64,000 bases of DNA from Bagarius yarrelli (taxonomy: Eukaryota; Chordata; Actinopteri; Siluriformes; Sisoridae), in assembly GCA_005784505.1 (NCBI GenBank), contig VCAZ01000112.1, forward strand, positions 491,001 through 555,000, given 5' to 3'. Of the stretch, positions 12,225-25,143 are shown one piece after another; positions within the stretch are counted from its first letter, which is position 1, and each line of letters begins with the position of its first letter. Position numbers and translations under genes: made by a program. Below the pieces are notes generated by a model. It ran no database searches and was not told where the DNA came from. It saw only the letters and a list, made by a program, of their open reading frames with translations.

Positions 12225-12726
12225 GAGCTCTGATGGGATGTACACAGATTTGCTTGACGAGAAAATGAGATTCATTTTAAGCGACTTAAAATAAAATATT
12301 CATGCAGACGGGACTAGAAAAGAACTGCATGCTGTCAGATGCCTCTTAATACATAAAAAACTGATAAAGAAGACAATATATCAGCATCTCTGCTGCTTCT
12401 CTGAATTTCTCCCTTCCAATGATCTTCTAACAGACTCCAAGTTTAGGAAACCTATCAAAAACCTGCTGGGTGGGAAAGCCGTTCGTCTGTGAGATCAGAA
12501 CAAACAAAAAGACCTCAGCGGCGTTAAGGAGAAGAATAAGACGAGGTACAGAACCAGGAGAAGAGAAAAGAAAAGACAGACAGCCAAAGCTGGCTTTCAC
12601 CGGAACAAGAAAATAAGAGAAATAGGTGAAGGAGAGATAGGACTTCAGGAGCATTGGTGAAGGCTTGATGGAATAAAAGTAAAATAAAAAGCAAGAGACT
12701 CTACAGTTCTCCTGGTACCATGTGTG
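12225..12726 (+). ncRNA. tunar-like: Candidate 5' non-coding exon of the tunar-like transcript
   Basis: A consensus donor (G/GTAAGT at 12727) follows purine-rich, non-repetitive sequence, with a TATA-like box at 12195. Joining to the acceptor at 29114/29115 gives a 5'UTR whose only late ATG (12720) opens a 13-codon frame across the junction. The start at about 12225 is assumed from the TATA distance. No transcript evidence is available, and further exons could lie in the 16.4-kb intron. Confidence 0.35.
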
Positions 12727-12732
12727 GTAAGT

Positions 12733-13785
12733 AAAATAATGTGACGTTAAGGATGTTGAGTATGTGAGTATGGGTGTTTGCTTTTTTTGAGGTTACTTCT
12801 GATAAAAAGAGGCTTCTTTTTTCATTTTTTTATTTTGTGTCATGTTTTTATTAGTCACTTTATCCGTACTGAGCTGAGCATGTAATAGACCCACAGGTGC
12901 CCGACTGACCCAGTATATGATAAATAATATGATAAACGATCTTTAAAACCGACTTTCCGTCTGACTGTATTCCCATCAACGCCTAGCTATAGAAAGCTTT
13001 AGCTCAATGACATTTGCAACTTTAATTATAGAATGATGTCAAATGTAGACTGACCGATCAGTCTCTTGTTAAAATATTTATTAGTAGCTGTAAATAGCCA
13101 CTTTATCTGTAAAAATGTTTTAATTTAACAATATGGCGGCATCCAATTTGCAGCTTATAAAAGCACTTGATCCAGCTCATCCTACTTTAAAGTACAGCAT
13201 CAAGAAAGTGTGATGTTAGGGTGAAGTGAAAATATGACAGCTATTGATGATTGAACATGTTTTGTTGTTCTATAACACATGCTGGCAATTTATTGTGTGC
13301 ACAGTTTAATGTTTTTATACGATATTGAAGTGAAACTAATAAATCCATAACGTGTGTGCTGCATGTCTGCTGTTTTTATGTTTAATGAATTATTAAATGA
13401 CAGCCATTTTTGGTTAATAAATGTTAATTATAAATTATTATTCGTTAATGTTAATATTTATGCTAATATATGTTAATACAAATGTTAATTATTACGAATT
13501 AAACAACGATAAATACAGTTCATATTTTCTTTATGCGAAGACAATTCATTTCTCCTCGAATCTCCACCATCCAAGAAATAAAAAAAGTATTGGGCTCAGA
13601 TGGCAGATCATATGTTATTGAGTGTATTTATATCTCCAAATTAAATGTCCAAATAAATTAAAAGGTCACAGACTGTGGTTGAAGATAAATGTCATGTCAC
13701 AGTACAATGGCATTGGATTTAATACCGCCCCTGCCTCAAACTGATGTTGGACACGAAATCCTTACATGTTTTTCAGATATAAACC
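12733..13785. other. Intron sequence, nothing recognised
   Basis: AT-rich, with no coding signal, RNA gene or clear transposon. Confidence 0.5.
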
Positions 13786-13789
13786 GAGT

Positions 13790-13910
13790 TGTAGTTTAGT
13801 GGTTAAGGTGTTAGACTGCTAATTGGAAGATCAGGGTTTGATTTCCAGCACCACCAAGGTGCTACTGCTGGGCCCCAAAGCAAGGCCCTTAACCCAAATA
13901 CTGTAAATGT
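13790..13910 (+). mobile_element. tRNA-derived SINE (type A)
   Basis: GTAGTTTAGTGGTTAAGGTG, then GATCAGGGTTTGATTTCC (B box) and a truncated tail. Confidence 0.8.
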
Positions 13911-13960
13911 ATGTAATGTATGTATATGGTGATGCTTATTCAAAAATAAAAATGACCATC

Positions 13961-14126
13961 ACTGCATTTGGCAGACACTCTTATACAGAGAGACTTACAT
14001 TTATACAACTGAGGGTTAAGGGCCTTGCTCAGGGGCCCAACACTGGTGGCTTGGTGAAGCTGGGAATCAAACCCACAATCTTCAGGTTGACAAGCCAACA
14101 CCTTAACCATGAGCCACCACTTCCCC
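13961..14126 (-). mobile_element. tRNA-derived SINE (type A)
   Basis: Antisense copy, ATTTGGCAGACACTCTTATA to CCTTAACCATGAGCCACCAC. With the preceding sense copy it makes an inverted pair. Confidence 0.85.
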
Positions 14127-15284
14127 TACCATCACTGCACACCTCAACATCACTGCAATTTAGCTGTAATAAACGGCCATTCGGTATCACCCAGATAAGG
14201 ATAGGTTGCCTCTTGAGTCTGGTTTATAATTTTAATGATTTTTATGTTTAAAGAATTATTAAATAACACACATTTTTTGGCTAATAAATGTTAATTAGGA
14301 GTTATTTTCTGGTAGTTACTGTTAAAAGCGTTACTGAGTTGCCAGATTAACTACAGCAAAATCACATCTAATGACTTATAATGACTTTAATTTTAGGTCG
14401 TGATCTACTGATTTCTAGAATTAATACATTTTTGCCCCAAAAATTCCTTTAGTGTATTTTCATTGGCTGCCTAGTTTAATCTGCAGTCTTGGCTGTACTG
14501 ATTGCCGTCAATCTATCCGACATAAGTGTTAATATCGACATATTACCTTCTTCTATTTTACTTGCTTTCCAAAATCCTGGTTTCTTCTGAGACCAAGGAG
14601 CAAATCTCTAATCAATATATCTCTGTTCAACATCAAATGTTTGTGTTTAAATATTCACATTGTTTAAATGATCACTTGGGAGTAAGAATCGGATCCGTTC
14701 AAGTGTTGCAATACATTAAATATTGATATTAGGATTTTAACTCTTAAACCAATAAGAAGGATTTTTTTATAGCTTGTATCAAATCTTTGCCGATTTGTAG
14801 GTTTTACTTGCAAGGGCTTGATTAAATATAAAAATGCACAAAATGAATAGAAGTTAATGTTATCTAGAGCATGAAACGGTAGAAAGTATCTTGTTATATA
14901 GACAAAAATGGTACTAGGGATTTATATGTTGTTCATAATATGTCACCTTTCTTGTTAATGGCTATTTGAGACATGAGATACCACTGTGGGTGATGTAAAA
15001 ATTAAAATAAATAAATAAATAAATAAATGTCCAAAAATGTTAAAATATGTTTATTGTTGTTCTAATTCATACGATTTTTGCCTTTAGGAATTATAAGACC
15101 AAAAAGTGTGCTTTAATTGCTCTTCAACCATCACTCTTAAAACACGGGTGATCAAGTGAAGAATTGCGAATAGGATCCTATAGGATGTAGGATCCTTGAA
15201 GAGCAATAAACTTTTATATTATAATGCTTCTTTAATTCATATAGTATAAACACTATTGCTTCTTGGAATTATATATTTATGTGT

Positions 15285-15932
15285 ATTATATTGGAAAAGT
15301 TTTAACATAAGAAATGTTTAAACTGTGATATTTTACACTTTTATCCACCAAATAAGCTCATTTTAAATTTGAAGCCTGCAACAGGTCTCGAAAAAGTTGG
15401 GAGGGCCATAGTGTAGCATCTTCTCCTTATCCCTACACCTTATACCAAATTCCAACACCAAAACTGCAGAAACTCATAACCTTGATGACCAGACATCTTT
15501 AAAAGGAATTAAGAAGATGATACAACATGGTAAACATACCCCGTCCTAACTATTTTGAGACCTGTTGCAGGATTCAAATTTGAAATGAGCTCATTTAGTG
15601 GATAAAAGTGTAAAATGTCTCGGTTTGAACATCTTTTGTTATCTACGTTCTAATGTGAATAAAATATTGGCGGATGTAATCATGGGGAAGGGGTAGCTTA
15701 GTGGCTAAGGTGTTGGACTGCTACCAGAAAGACCTAGAGTTCGATTCCCAGCACGTCACCACTGTGGGCCCCTGAGCAAGGCTCTTAACCACCATTTGTA
15801 TAGAATAGATAAATGTAAGTCACTCTGGTTAAGGGGGGTCTGCCAAATGATGTAAACCTGAAAGTTTTTAGTTTTAATTTTATACAAATTTGAAAAACAT
15901 CCCAACTTTTCTGGAATTCTGGTTGTACATCG
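15285..15932. mobile_element. DNA-transposon remnant with inverted arms, split by a SINE
   Basis: Inner arms are inverted: GCCTGCAACAGGTCTCGAAA against TTTTGAGACCTGTTGCAGGA, each with AATAAGCTCAT / GAGCTCATTTA beside it. The right end, CATCCCAACTTTTCTGGAAT then GGTTGTA, is the end of a common fish element. A type A SINE sits inside. Confidence 0.65.
15684..15856 (+). mobile_element. tRNA-derived SINE (type A)
   Basis: GGGGTAGCTTAGTGGCTAAG (A box), GAGTTCGATTCCC (B box), tail CTCTGGTTAAGGGGGGTCTG. Inserted in the transposon remnant. Confidence 0.85.
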
Positions 15933-16539
15933 AGTTGTTTTATAATTATATTTTTTATCAGGGTGTGTGATGTTATAGAAAAATCATCTATAGAACATTT
16001 TCCTACAAAAAAATTATATATTACAAAAAAAGAAATTTCTTTATGGTTCCAAAAAATTTCTTTTAAGAGCCATTTACTGAATCGTTTATTAAGGAACCAA
16101 TAAACGGTTCCTGTATAGTGTAGAACTTCTCTACTTAGAAAAATCTTTTTGAAACCACTGCTGATGGAAAAACTATAGAACCTTAGATTCCAGATTCTGT
16201 AAGATTGTAGGAGCCAATGAATTAAAAAAATCTGCCTAAAGATGATTTATCTTGCTAGCACATGCTGTGAATATCATGCTGTGATCATGTTTTTAGATTA
16301 TCCTTCATAGCAAAGCAGACATAATACCATAAATACCAGCTGTCAAATTATCCATGCACATGTCCTTTCGAAGACACTGTGTAAATGGGAAAGAACAAAA
16401 TTCGTAGTAAATACTAATGAAATACTAATGGCTGTAAATACTAATGACTAATCAAAGTACCAATTATACATCATATATTAATGTATAATTATATAAAAAT
16501 AACATATATGATACATATACATAATGTGTGATGTGTGAC

Positions 16540-17165
16540 AGGAGAATATCAGCTAGACTCAAGGAGAAGGTGTGCAAGACAGTGGTGAGACCAGCTATGA
16601 TGTATGATTTAGAGACAATGGTGAGACCAGCTATGATCTATGGTTTAGAGACAGTGGTGAGACCAGCTATGATGTATGATTTAGAGACAATGGTGAGACC
16701 AGCTATGATCTATGGTTTAGAGACAGTGGTGAGACAGCTATGATGTATGGTTTAGAGACAGTGGTGAGACCAGCTATGATGTATGTCAGTGAGACCAGTG
16801 GTTGATGGTTTAGAGACAGTGGTGAGACCAGCTATGATGTATGATTTAGAGACAGTGGTGAGACAGCTATGATGTATGGTTTAGAGACAGTGGTGAGACC
16901 AGCTATGATGTATGATTTAGAGACAGTGGTGAGACCAGCTATGATGTATGGTTTAGAGACAGTGGTGAGACAGTGGTGAGACAGGTATGATGTATGATGT
17001 ATGGTTTTAGAGACAGACAAGTGGTGAGACCAGCAGCTATGATGTATGGTTTAGAGACAGTGGTGAGACAGCTATGATGTATGGTTTAGAGAGACAGTGG
17101 AGATCAGTGGTTTAGAGACAGTGGTGAGACCAGCTAGGATTTTTACATGGTGAGACATGATGATG
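16540..17165 (+). repeat. 36-base minisatellite made of reverse-transcriptase coding sequence
   Basis: The unit encodes TVVRPAMMYGLE. Its first copy follows RRISARLKEKVCK, the context of this motif in LINE (RTE/Jockey-like) reverse transcriptases. About 14 full or shortened units follow, some with frame-breaking deletions. Confidence 0.8.
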
Positions 17166-17654
17166 GTTTATGGTTCATCATCTTAAAAGCTTTTCCAGTG
17201 TTTGTTTTTATGATTTTTATTTGAATTTATTTAAATTATTTTTTTTCTCTGCTGTCATCCATAGATGTTGATGTGATGTCTTGCGTACTGTCTGAGCTAT
17301 CACAGATACTCGGATTTTTACTTCACCACCTATAAACCCCTTGTCCTTTTGTTTTTAGCAGTAGTCTATGCATTTTAAAAGGCACCTGCAGCTTTGATAA
17401 GTGGTCTTTCAGTTCATTGTGTACCTCCTGATTACTGCTGCAACTGGGTTTCGATTTTCAGCTGGTCTGGTGTTCCCATGCCGGTTTATTTCCAAGTCTA
17501 TGCACCTAACTTGTGTTTCAGTGAACACACAGGTATTCACCTACGTTGCTTTGGAGTGTGTTTTTAAACATATTTTCGAGAAAATACCATATGTGATTCC
17601 TCTCCAAAATGTTGCTACAAATTTGGAAGTTGTATGTTGTTGCATGACATTATT

Positions 17655-17865
17655 CCTTCACTGGAACTAACCCTGAGTCCTATTAGGACATGGTGTGTAA
17701 TTATTGAGATCATTCGCTAATATTCCAAATGGTAGTGGGGACTAGAACCTTATTAGAAGAGAGGACAGCAAAATCGGAAAAAAATCTGGACCAACGTGTT
17801 TAAAATCTTATTTGATTGTGATGATCAGACGTCCACAAACTTTTGGTAATAAACTGTATATGTAT
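17655..17865 (+). mobile_element. Tc1/mariner-type fragment (right end)
   Basis: GATCAGACGTCCACAAACTT then TTGGTAATAAACTGTAT resembles the end of a common fish element whose other fragments lie near 45010, 46435 and 57700. Confidence 0.45.
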
Positions 17866-18125
17866 TTAACCTACTTCTAATTCCAAGCCCACCAAAAGCT
17901 GATTTGTACATATGTTAGCACACCACAGAAAGAAAAAAAAGAGAGTAAAAGAAAGAGAGAGAGTGGGCGGAATAGAAAGATTAGAAAGACAGGAAGTGTG
18001 TGTCTGCAATATGTGGCCTAGATTAGCTGCTCTGCTGCACCCCAACAGCAGCTGGGACCTTCTCACAATTTTAATCATTTGCACATTCAGCAAATTTAGT
18101 TTGGTAACTGGGAACGTCAAGTTTT

Positions 18126-18251
18126 GCAGAATTCCACAAGATGATGGAAAAGAGAAAGAAAGAGCGAGGGGGGTGAGGGGGGGTATTCCATGAGATGATG
18201 GAAAGGTAGGGGAGAAATAGAGAGAGAGAGACAGAGAGAGAGAGAGAGATC

Positions 18252-18309
<58 letters not shown>

Positions 18310-18354
18310 ATTTCACAAGATGATAGAAAGGAAAGAGAAAAATAGAAAGGGGAG

Positions 18355-18404
<50 letters not shown>

Positions 18405-18551
18405 CCATGTAAAGATGGTAAGAGGGGGTATTCCATGAGATGATGGAAAGGAGAGATGGAGAGAGAAACAGAGAGAGAGGGAGAGAGAGAGAGAGAGAGA
18501 GAATTCCACAAGATTATAGAAAGGAAAGAGAGGGGGGGGGAGAAAGTGAGA

Positions 18552-18615
<64 letters not shown>

Positions 18616-18810
18616 CCATGTGATGCTGGACAGGAGGGGGTGGGTATTTCATGAGATAATGGACAGGAGAGAGGAAGAGAGAAAGAGAGAGAGAGATCAA
18701 ATTAAATAACAGCACGACATAAACTGTCAAAATTTGGCTCAGAGAGAAAGACAAAGAGAAAGAGAGAGAGAGGGAGAGACAGAGAGAAAGAGAAAGAGAG
18801 ATAGAACAAG
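18126..18810. repeat. Composite minisatellite: 28-base unit alternating with (GA)n
   Basis: Eight variants of ATTCCATGAGATGATGGAAA occur near 18129, 18184, 18308, 18400, 18429, 18502, 18611 and 18643, separated by GA runs. A (GATA)n run sits at 18246-18308. It creates long spurious antisense SLSLSL frames. Confidence 0.9.
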
Positions 18811-18889
18811 AATAAGAGATAGGAAGAGGTGAAGAAGAAACGAACAACCACCTTAAATCATGTCCTGGCCTTATATTTCTCAACTTCTT

Positions 18890-20880
18890 CCAGCATATGA
18901 GTCATCAGACCCTGTGTGTGGGGGTGGGGGGGCTGTGTACACTGATGGCTCTATAGTAATGTCTATTTCTAATCTTTCAATATAAATACTACAGTTTTAT
19001 TCATTTATCATCTATTATTTTCTCCTGTACAAGCAACGAACACGACGCCAACCTGAGGTAACTAATGCACTTTTGTGAAGTGACACTGTAAAGAGTGTTT
19101 CTCCCCCTTTTCTTCATCTTTTTTTTTCTCTCTCTCTGCTCAGCGGCCCATAGTAATCTCATTACTTTCTTCATTACGCAATAACCCCCCAACTCTTCAG
19201 GGAATAAGTCACTCTTTACTCGTAGAGATTTTTGCCTTGTCTACTATAAGAGGTCTACTGAATGTTTGTGTGTGTAAACCCCCATACAAGCCTGATAACT
19301 GCTAGCTAATCCATTAACAGTCATTGGGGGATTTGGGTATTGTCTGTTTTGCATGTTGGGGTAATGAGAACAGAATTTGGGTCATTTTTAGCCTAAAGGG
19401 AAATATAAGGCAATGCCAAGGGAAATACCTTCATTTACCACCGACAGTGTGGATTACTGCAAAGTCACTACTGAATCATTTGCTTCATGAGTAGAGTAAC
19501 ATTCATGAGTAGAGGCTGCATTTACACTGCAGATCTTGATGCCCGGTTTTGATTTTGTGACTCTAATCAATTTTTTTGGTGACCCGCTTACATCATCATC
19601 TTTTCATTCGAACCCGTATCCGATATCTGCATTTACACCATACACGACAAAACAACCCAATGTAGACGTACTGACCTGAAAAGGAAGTAAAAATGGCACG
19701 ATAATTAATAGACGCAATGGACAAAGACGAAATGATTATTATTTAGTATTTTTCTTTCGCATCATATTTTTTAGCCTGGCTGAATGTAGCATTGATCGCA
19801 AAGCAGTACGTATCGGATTCATATTCGATTTATTTCCACATACGATTGAAGCCTGAAACCGATCTGAAAATATCGGAACAAATCAGGACAAAAAGTAAAA
19901 AGAGTTAAGAGTTTAACACTTCTTAAAATGCTCTCTTTAGCAGTTTTGTCACAGGCCAAAGTGAAATGCCTGAACACTTAAATGTCTGAACATGTTCTCC
20001 CCTGACATTTCAAGTCTCCATCAGTGTGAGAGACTGACAGGTCTTCTGTGATACATGCGAAAGCTGTCACTGCAGCTTTATTGCACATCCAGACAGGTCT
20101 CACAGCTTTGCTAATCTGTTTAGCGCATCTGTGGCATCGTTTGTGGCTTTACAGACCAGCAAACATTTCATTTTTGCTTTCACACTGTGTGTGTAGTGAC
20201 CTCAAAAAACCTGTTTGTAAAAAATCTAGTTGAAACTGTTTAAAATATCCAGGTTTTTTTTAAGTCTATTACACATATAAAACCTACCAACGCATTTATA
20301 CAGCTACTTTATATCAGACAGTCTAAACGCTGTCTGATAATTTATTATCGTCTTATAGGAGTAGGACATTGCTATCTCAGCTGCACTGTCTTCTTTATTG
20401 GGGTCGTGATGACGGAAAACCCAGACGTCCTTCTTTCCTAGTTGGAACCCAGCATCCATGGACATTTTTCTACTCAGAGGCCATGAAGTTTAATTTACCA
20501 TCTTTTCTTTATGCTATCTGATATGCCTGCACACCATGACTTCTATTTTGAGGACGTCAAACGCTATAAAAGTAAATGTGGACTGTAATCTTTACCAGCT
20601 AATGATTTGTATTTCTACCAAGCTACCTTATAAAGTAAAAATGTTCAAATGTTTTTACCCAGAGAGCCAAGGTTACCTTAATGAAGTTAGTAAAACATTA
20701 GTTGAGTTGGATTTATAAAATTTATTTGAGGTATTTTTTAAATAAATTCTAGAGTGCAGATTGTGGGTGGTATCACGAGTGCTTCCCGACCCTTTTGTTG
20801 TGCCCAGGCTGGGGTGACTTTGAAGGCAGACAGAACTGGGCTAGGGACACTTATCAGGGGAACCTGTTAGCTATTTTCAG
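18890..20880. other. Intron sequence, nothing recognised
   Basis: No coding exon, RNA gene or clear mobile element seen; chance frames only. Confidence 0.45.
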
Positions 20881-20884
20881 TCTT

Positions 20885-21265
20885 TACAGGCTTTTACTGA
20901 GTTTTTACACAGAGATGCTACAGTACATGTACATCTTGTCCAGAGCTGCGTACAAAAGTGCTTGAACAGTGTTGAACAGATTAATACTGGTATGCTAGAT
21001 CACAAAACCGACTATAACTACCCACAAAAACTGAAGGTATTTAAGAAAGAGTTCAGTTTTTAATTGTCTCTTGAAGACACTCAGTGACTTTGATTATAGA
21101 TTCATTCCACCATTCCAGATGTCTTGAGGCAGACCTACCTTGTGTCTTTGGCGATTGTGGGACCAGTCGAGCGGTGCTTGTGGCTTACCTCCCTTTTGGG
21201 CTTTGTAGGCAAGCGTCAATGTTTTGAATCTGATGGGTGCAGCTACTAGAAGCTATGCTTGACAA
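20885..21265 (+). mobile_element. Decayed widespread teleost repeat
   Basis: GTGCTTGAACAGTGTTGA, GATTCATTCCACCATTCCAG, TTTGTAGGCAAGCGTCAATG and GGGTGCAGCTACTAGAAGC occur in the order I recall from a common fish interspersed repeat. Confidence 0.5.
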
Positions 21266-21374
21266 CCTGAATAAAAACAACTCAAGCACATCTATTATAT
21301 ATCAAACCTATGTTTAATAATTATTAATAATATCCCGCTTGCCCAGTCTGTCATGCTTTAATCATTCTTCCACA

Positions 21375-21515
21375 GGGCTTACCAAACTTGGTCCTGGAGG
21401 CTGATGTAATGAAGAGTTTATCTCCTTTATATGAGCTAATTAAGGTCTTGCTAGGTATAATTTAAACTTACAGGCAATGGTGTTGGAGCCAGTTGGAGCT
21501 GTTGACCCCTGCTCT
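21375..21515. mobile_element. hAT-type palindromic MITE, decayed
   Basis: GGGCTTACCAAACTTGGTCC and GGAGCTGTTGACCCCTG retain parts of the family seen at 600-789. Confidence 0.45.
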
Positions 21516-22424
21516 AACACAACCTATTGATATTAAGCCTTCTACTTCCTGAGTCAGGCATATTAGAGGCGGGAAAACTTCCCCCTAAAAACCAGTGACA
21601 AATGGAATGAATCTTTTATTCATATGAATCATGTTAAAGGCAAAGAAAGTTTTCAGCTTTTTCACATGTATTTTCCTAATTTAATGACTTCGCTGAGCTA
21701 TTTTGGTATTACCAGTGCAAACTGATACAATTTGCGGCTGTGGACCTAATAATTACTTCCCTCCAAGTATGTGTGGACCTATGGGGATTGACTTGGGAAT
21801 GAAGCTTAATCCCAGTAATTACTTTGATTGATTAATGTGCCAATTAGTGTCTCCGAGATCACAGCAGAGTTTCCTAAACCTCCTGAACTCGAATGACTGT
21901 AATTTTTTTTTTACATTTTTTCAAATTCAATTTGACAGTCTATCATACCACATAAAATTATACAGTCTTCTGATCTACAGTATGTACTGTAGATGTAATG
22001 ATGCATATGGAGCTTGAAGTTGAATTTGAAGTGTGAAAATTTGAATTATTAAAGTGTAGTTTTACCAAAGTGAACGTTATGTGCCATTTCAAAATAGTTT
22101 TAAATATTTTACATTATTTGCTTCTGAATATACAGTTTTTGAAAATACAGATTCGAGTTTTCAAGATAAAATTCAGAACATTAGATTCAATGTTGAAAAT
22201 AAATTGAGCTAAGCAAACATATAAACATTAAATCATGAATATTTAGGAATAACTTTTCTCTGCGTAAATGGCGGAATGGTTCGTTCGACTTTTCAGAGAT
22301 TATCTACTCTTTTCTGTGGATTACCTCTGACCTACTAATTGTCGGATCTGAATTCTGCGGTGTAAATTTTTAACTGTATATTTGCCGTCTAAGTATTTGG
22401 AATCTAAATATTCATCTGCTCCAT

Positions 22425-22525
22425 TGAATTCTTGTGACCTGGAATTAGGGAATAAGCAGGTATAGAAGATGAATGAATAAATGAATGAATGAATGAATTA
22501 ATTAATTCAATGAATTAATTAATTC
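22425..22525 (+). mobile_element. Type C SINE tail
   Basis: TTGTGACCTGGAATTAGGGA, ATAAGCAGGTATAGAAGATG and a (GAAT)n tail, then an AT-rich ATTAATTAATTCAAT duplication. Confidence 0.7.
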
Positions 22526-22589
22526 AATCAAATTCAAATAATTTTGTCATATTTCAATCTCCATAGTTAGATAGCATGAATGACATAAA

Positions 22590-22765
22590 ACCACCACCAG
22601 TCGGCCTCTGTTGGGTCCTTCAGCAAGTCCCTGAAACCTTTCTGCTCCAGGGGTGCTGTATCATAGCTGACCCTGCGCTCTTACCCCATTTTTCTAAGAT
22701 GGGATTTGTGAAGAAACTAATTTCACTGTGCTGTAAAAAATATGTGACAAATAAAGACATTTACA
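22590..22765 (+). mobile_element. tRNA-derived SINE (type B), 3' part
   Basis: CTGCTCCAGGGGTGCTGTAT, TGACCCTGCGCTCTTACCCC and a tail ending GTGACAAATAAAG. Confidence 0.65.
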
Positions 22766-23387
22766 ATTTTTTTTACATGAAACTGAATTTGACTAACACG
22801 TTTTTTTTAATTTGTTAAAGTACTATTAATCATCCCATATCGTAATCTCGCTCCATCGCACACACAAAAAGACTACATACCCCCAGGCAGATATATAGAG
22901 GTGATGTTGCCCTGGCTAAAAGCTTATTAACTCAGGTCAAGGTGAGTGGTGTAATCGCCAAGCTCTCTATTACATCTACTGAACGCTCATTGAAACAGTT
23001 GGCGAAAATCCAGAGTTACTCGACCTTCAAAGGTACTCGTTTGTTTCCCAGTTACTTTTTTTGGCAGCAGATACAGTGTGTAACAATGGGACAAACATTT
23101 GGAACCAAGAAACGACTTTAAGCCTCACGATTTAGCAACACGGCCATGATTCGTTTCCGTATGTTGACGTCATTCTTTTTAAAACAGGAAATCAGGACAG
23201 CATGTTGAGGAGATTAAATGGTTCTGACGACAGCCAATAGCGTTTAAGGTAAATCATACCTATGCCAAATTAAAATGAACTTGGCAGTAAAAAAATTGAA
23301 TAATTATAAAGAATAGAAAAATAATTCAATGCAATAGAATTTTTTTCTACAAAATATCATAGATGATAAAATGGCATGTCTTTCATT

Positions 23388-23562
23388 TACATTTATAACA
23401 TTTGGCAGACACCCTTATCCCAAACCATCTCTTTTTATATAACTGAGCAATTAGGGGCCTTGCGCAGAGGCCCAGAAGGTGCAACTTGCTGGTGCTGGGA
23501 ATCAAACCCTGATCTTCCAATTAGCAGTCCAACACCTTGACCACTGCACTACCACTTTCTGA
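23388..23562 (-). mobile_element. tRNA-derived SINE (type A)
   Basis: TTTGGCAGACACCCTTATCC to TTGACCACTGCACTACCAC. Confidence 0.85.
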
Positions 23563-24175
23563 TAAAGCATGATGTTGCCACCACCACGCTGGAATTTGTT
23601 TTCTTAGACCATGACACATTTTAACACATGGTTTGAAGTGATTTATTTGAATATGGATTTTTTTTGGTTAAAAAGGGTATTTACTTACTGAACCTACCCT
23701 CTAGATTAAACATGTAAAGAAAACAAGAGGCTAATCAGTATTTAGTATTTATTTTCCCACAGCTCGTTTAACATTTTTCTCGTGTTGATCTCTTGGCAGC
23801 GTCTCTGGTACGATTTTGTCCTGTCATTTAGTGCATTCTGAAAGGACATCCTGTTTTGGGTCAATGTGGTGCTCTTTTTCCCTTTTTTATCACGGATGGT
23901 CTTTAGGGTGGTCTGTGCTACAATTAATGTTTTGGAAACTCTCCTGATCGATTTCAAGTGAGATACCATATGGGTTTTAAAAGTCTATGGCATGTCCCCG
24001 ATTGTTAAAGTTATTAAAACCTTTTGAATTTTTTAAACTATATTTTTAATTGATTTCCACAAAACTTTTTTACAATGTCATTTCCCAGATCTGATTTAAT
24101 TATTATTTCTTTTTAATATTTTTATATTTTCTATCATGGTAATTAATATTTTTTCTCAATCCTTATACCATGATT

Positions 24176-24405
24176 TATTTATTCATCTTCTATACCCACT
24201 TATTCCCTAATTCTGGGTCACTGGGATCTGCTGGAGTCTATTCTAGCCTTCTCTAAAAGTGCAAAAGGCAGGAGGGGGACCACCAGGACAGGTCGCCAGT
24301 CCATTACAGGGCCAAAAACACACACACACTAACAAACACTCCATTGGGCAATTTAGAATCACCAATCAATCTAACATACATTTTTTTGGACTGTGGGAGT
24401 AATAG
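24176..24405 (-). mobile_element. SINE (type C), partial
   Basis: CTTCTATACCCACTTATTCC, GGGATCTGCTGGAGTC, GACAGGTCGCCAGTCC and TTTTTTGGACTGTGGGAG in order. The tRNA-like head is missing. Confidence 0.75.
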
Positions 24406-24417
24406 ACTAATTGGTCT

Positions 24418-24765
24418 CACCTACTACTCATTCAACTACATCTCTCACTCTCACTCACTCCCCTATAAAAGAGCATGATTCACTTTCAGTCACCTTCCGG
24501 TCTTGTTTCCCTTCAAATGTTTTCCAAATTCTTTCGCCTAGCTCCCTTGATCACCGCCTCTCCCTACCTGCTGTCTGTATTCCTATTTCCTCCACTCCTG
24601 GTCTGGTTTTTTCCTTGTCTGCAGTCCTGCCGTATCCTTTGGTTCCTGGAATCCTGTATCTTTTTGCTAAGCCAACGCTATTCTCTGCTAATCATTGTTT
24701 TTAATAAACACACCTGTCTGGGTTTACCAAATCTGCTTCTCAAATCTGGTATGTCATTACAATAT
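24418..24765 (+). mobile_element. Solo LTR-like element, family X copy 4
   Basis: CCCCTATAAAAGAGC promoter at 24462, CTTCCGGTCTTG, TTTTAATAAACACACCTGTC near the end. Gives chance frames of up to 136 codons. Confidence 0.5.
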
Positions 24766-25143
24766 GCGCTAGCAAACATTCGTAACTTTCAATTATATGA
24801 TTGTTTTAGTGTCCTTTACAGTAACATTCGGAAAAGCCCTGAAACTGAAATTTTGATATCAAAAACATACTGTATATCCCAATAATTTTTAAAATATACT
24901 TTATTTAATCAATGCTTTACTTTTCTTTTTGCCTATAAGGAGTAGACACTGTGGAGATTTACATAACCCATAGTGATTCACACTCAAGCGATTGAGTCCA
25001 GACTGATTGCATAATTACTACTTGGAATACTCTAAAAGCTTTGACTGACACTTATGACAGGCTTCATAAACCAAGCTACTCTAAATATAGCAGCAGCATC
25101 AACAAAGATAGTTTCAGGATTAAACCTAGTTTCTCTTTATATA

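Noticed and set aside
13790..13865. tRNA-gene-like sequence
   Set aside because: The A and B boxes belong to a SINE head. It lacks a cloverleaf acceptor stem, and the same applies to all other type A, B and C copies.
18071..18883. 270-codon antisense frame rich in SLSLSL
   Set aside because: It is the complement of (GA)n and the composite minisatellite, and has no domain.
23742..23969. 75-codon antisense frame with a basic composition (KSIRRVSKTL...)
   Set aside because: Looks slightly protein-like, perhaps a transposase scrap, but I recognise no family and see no splice or start context.
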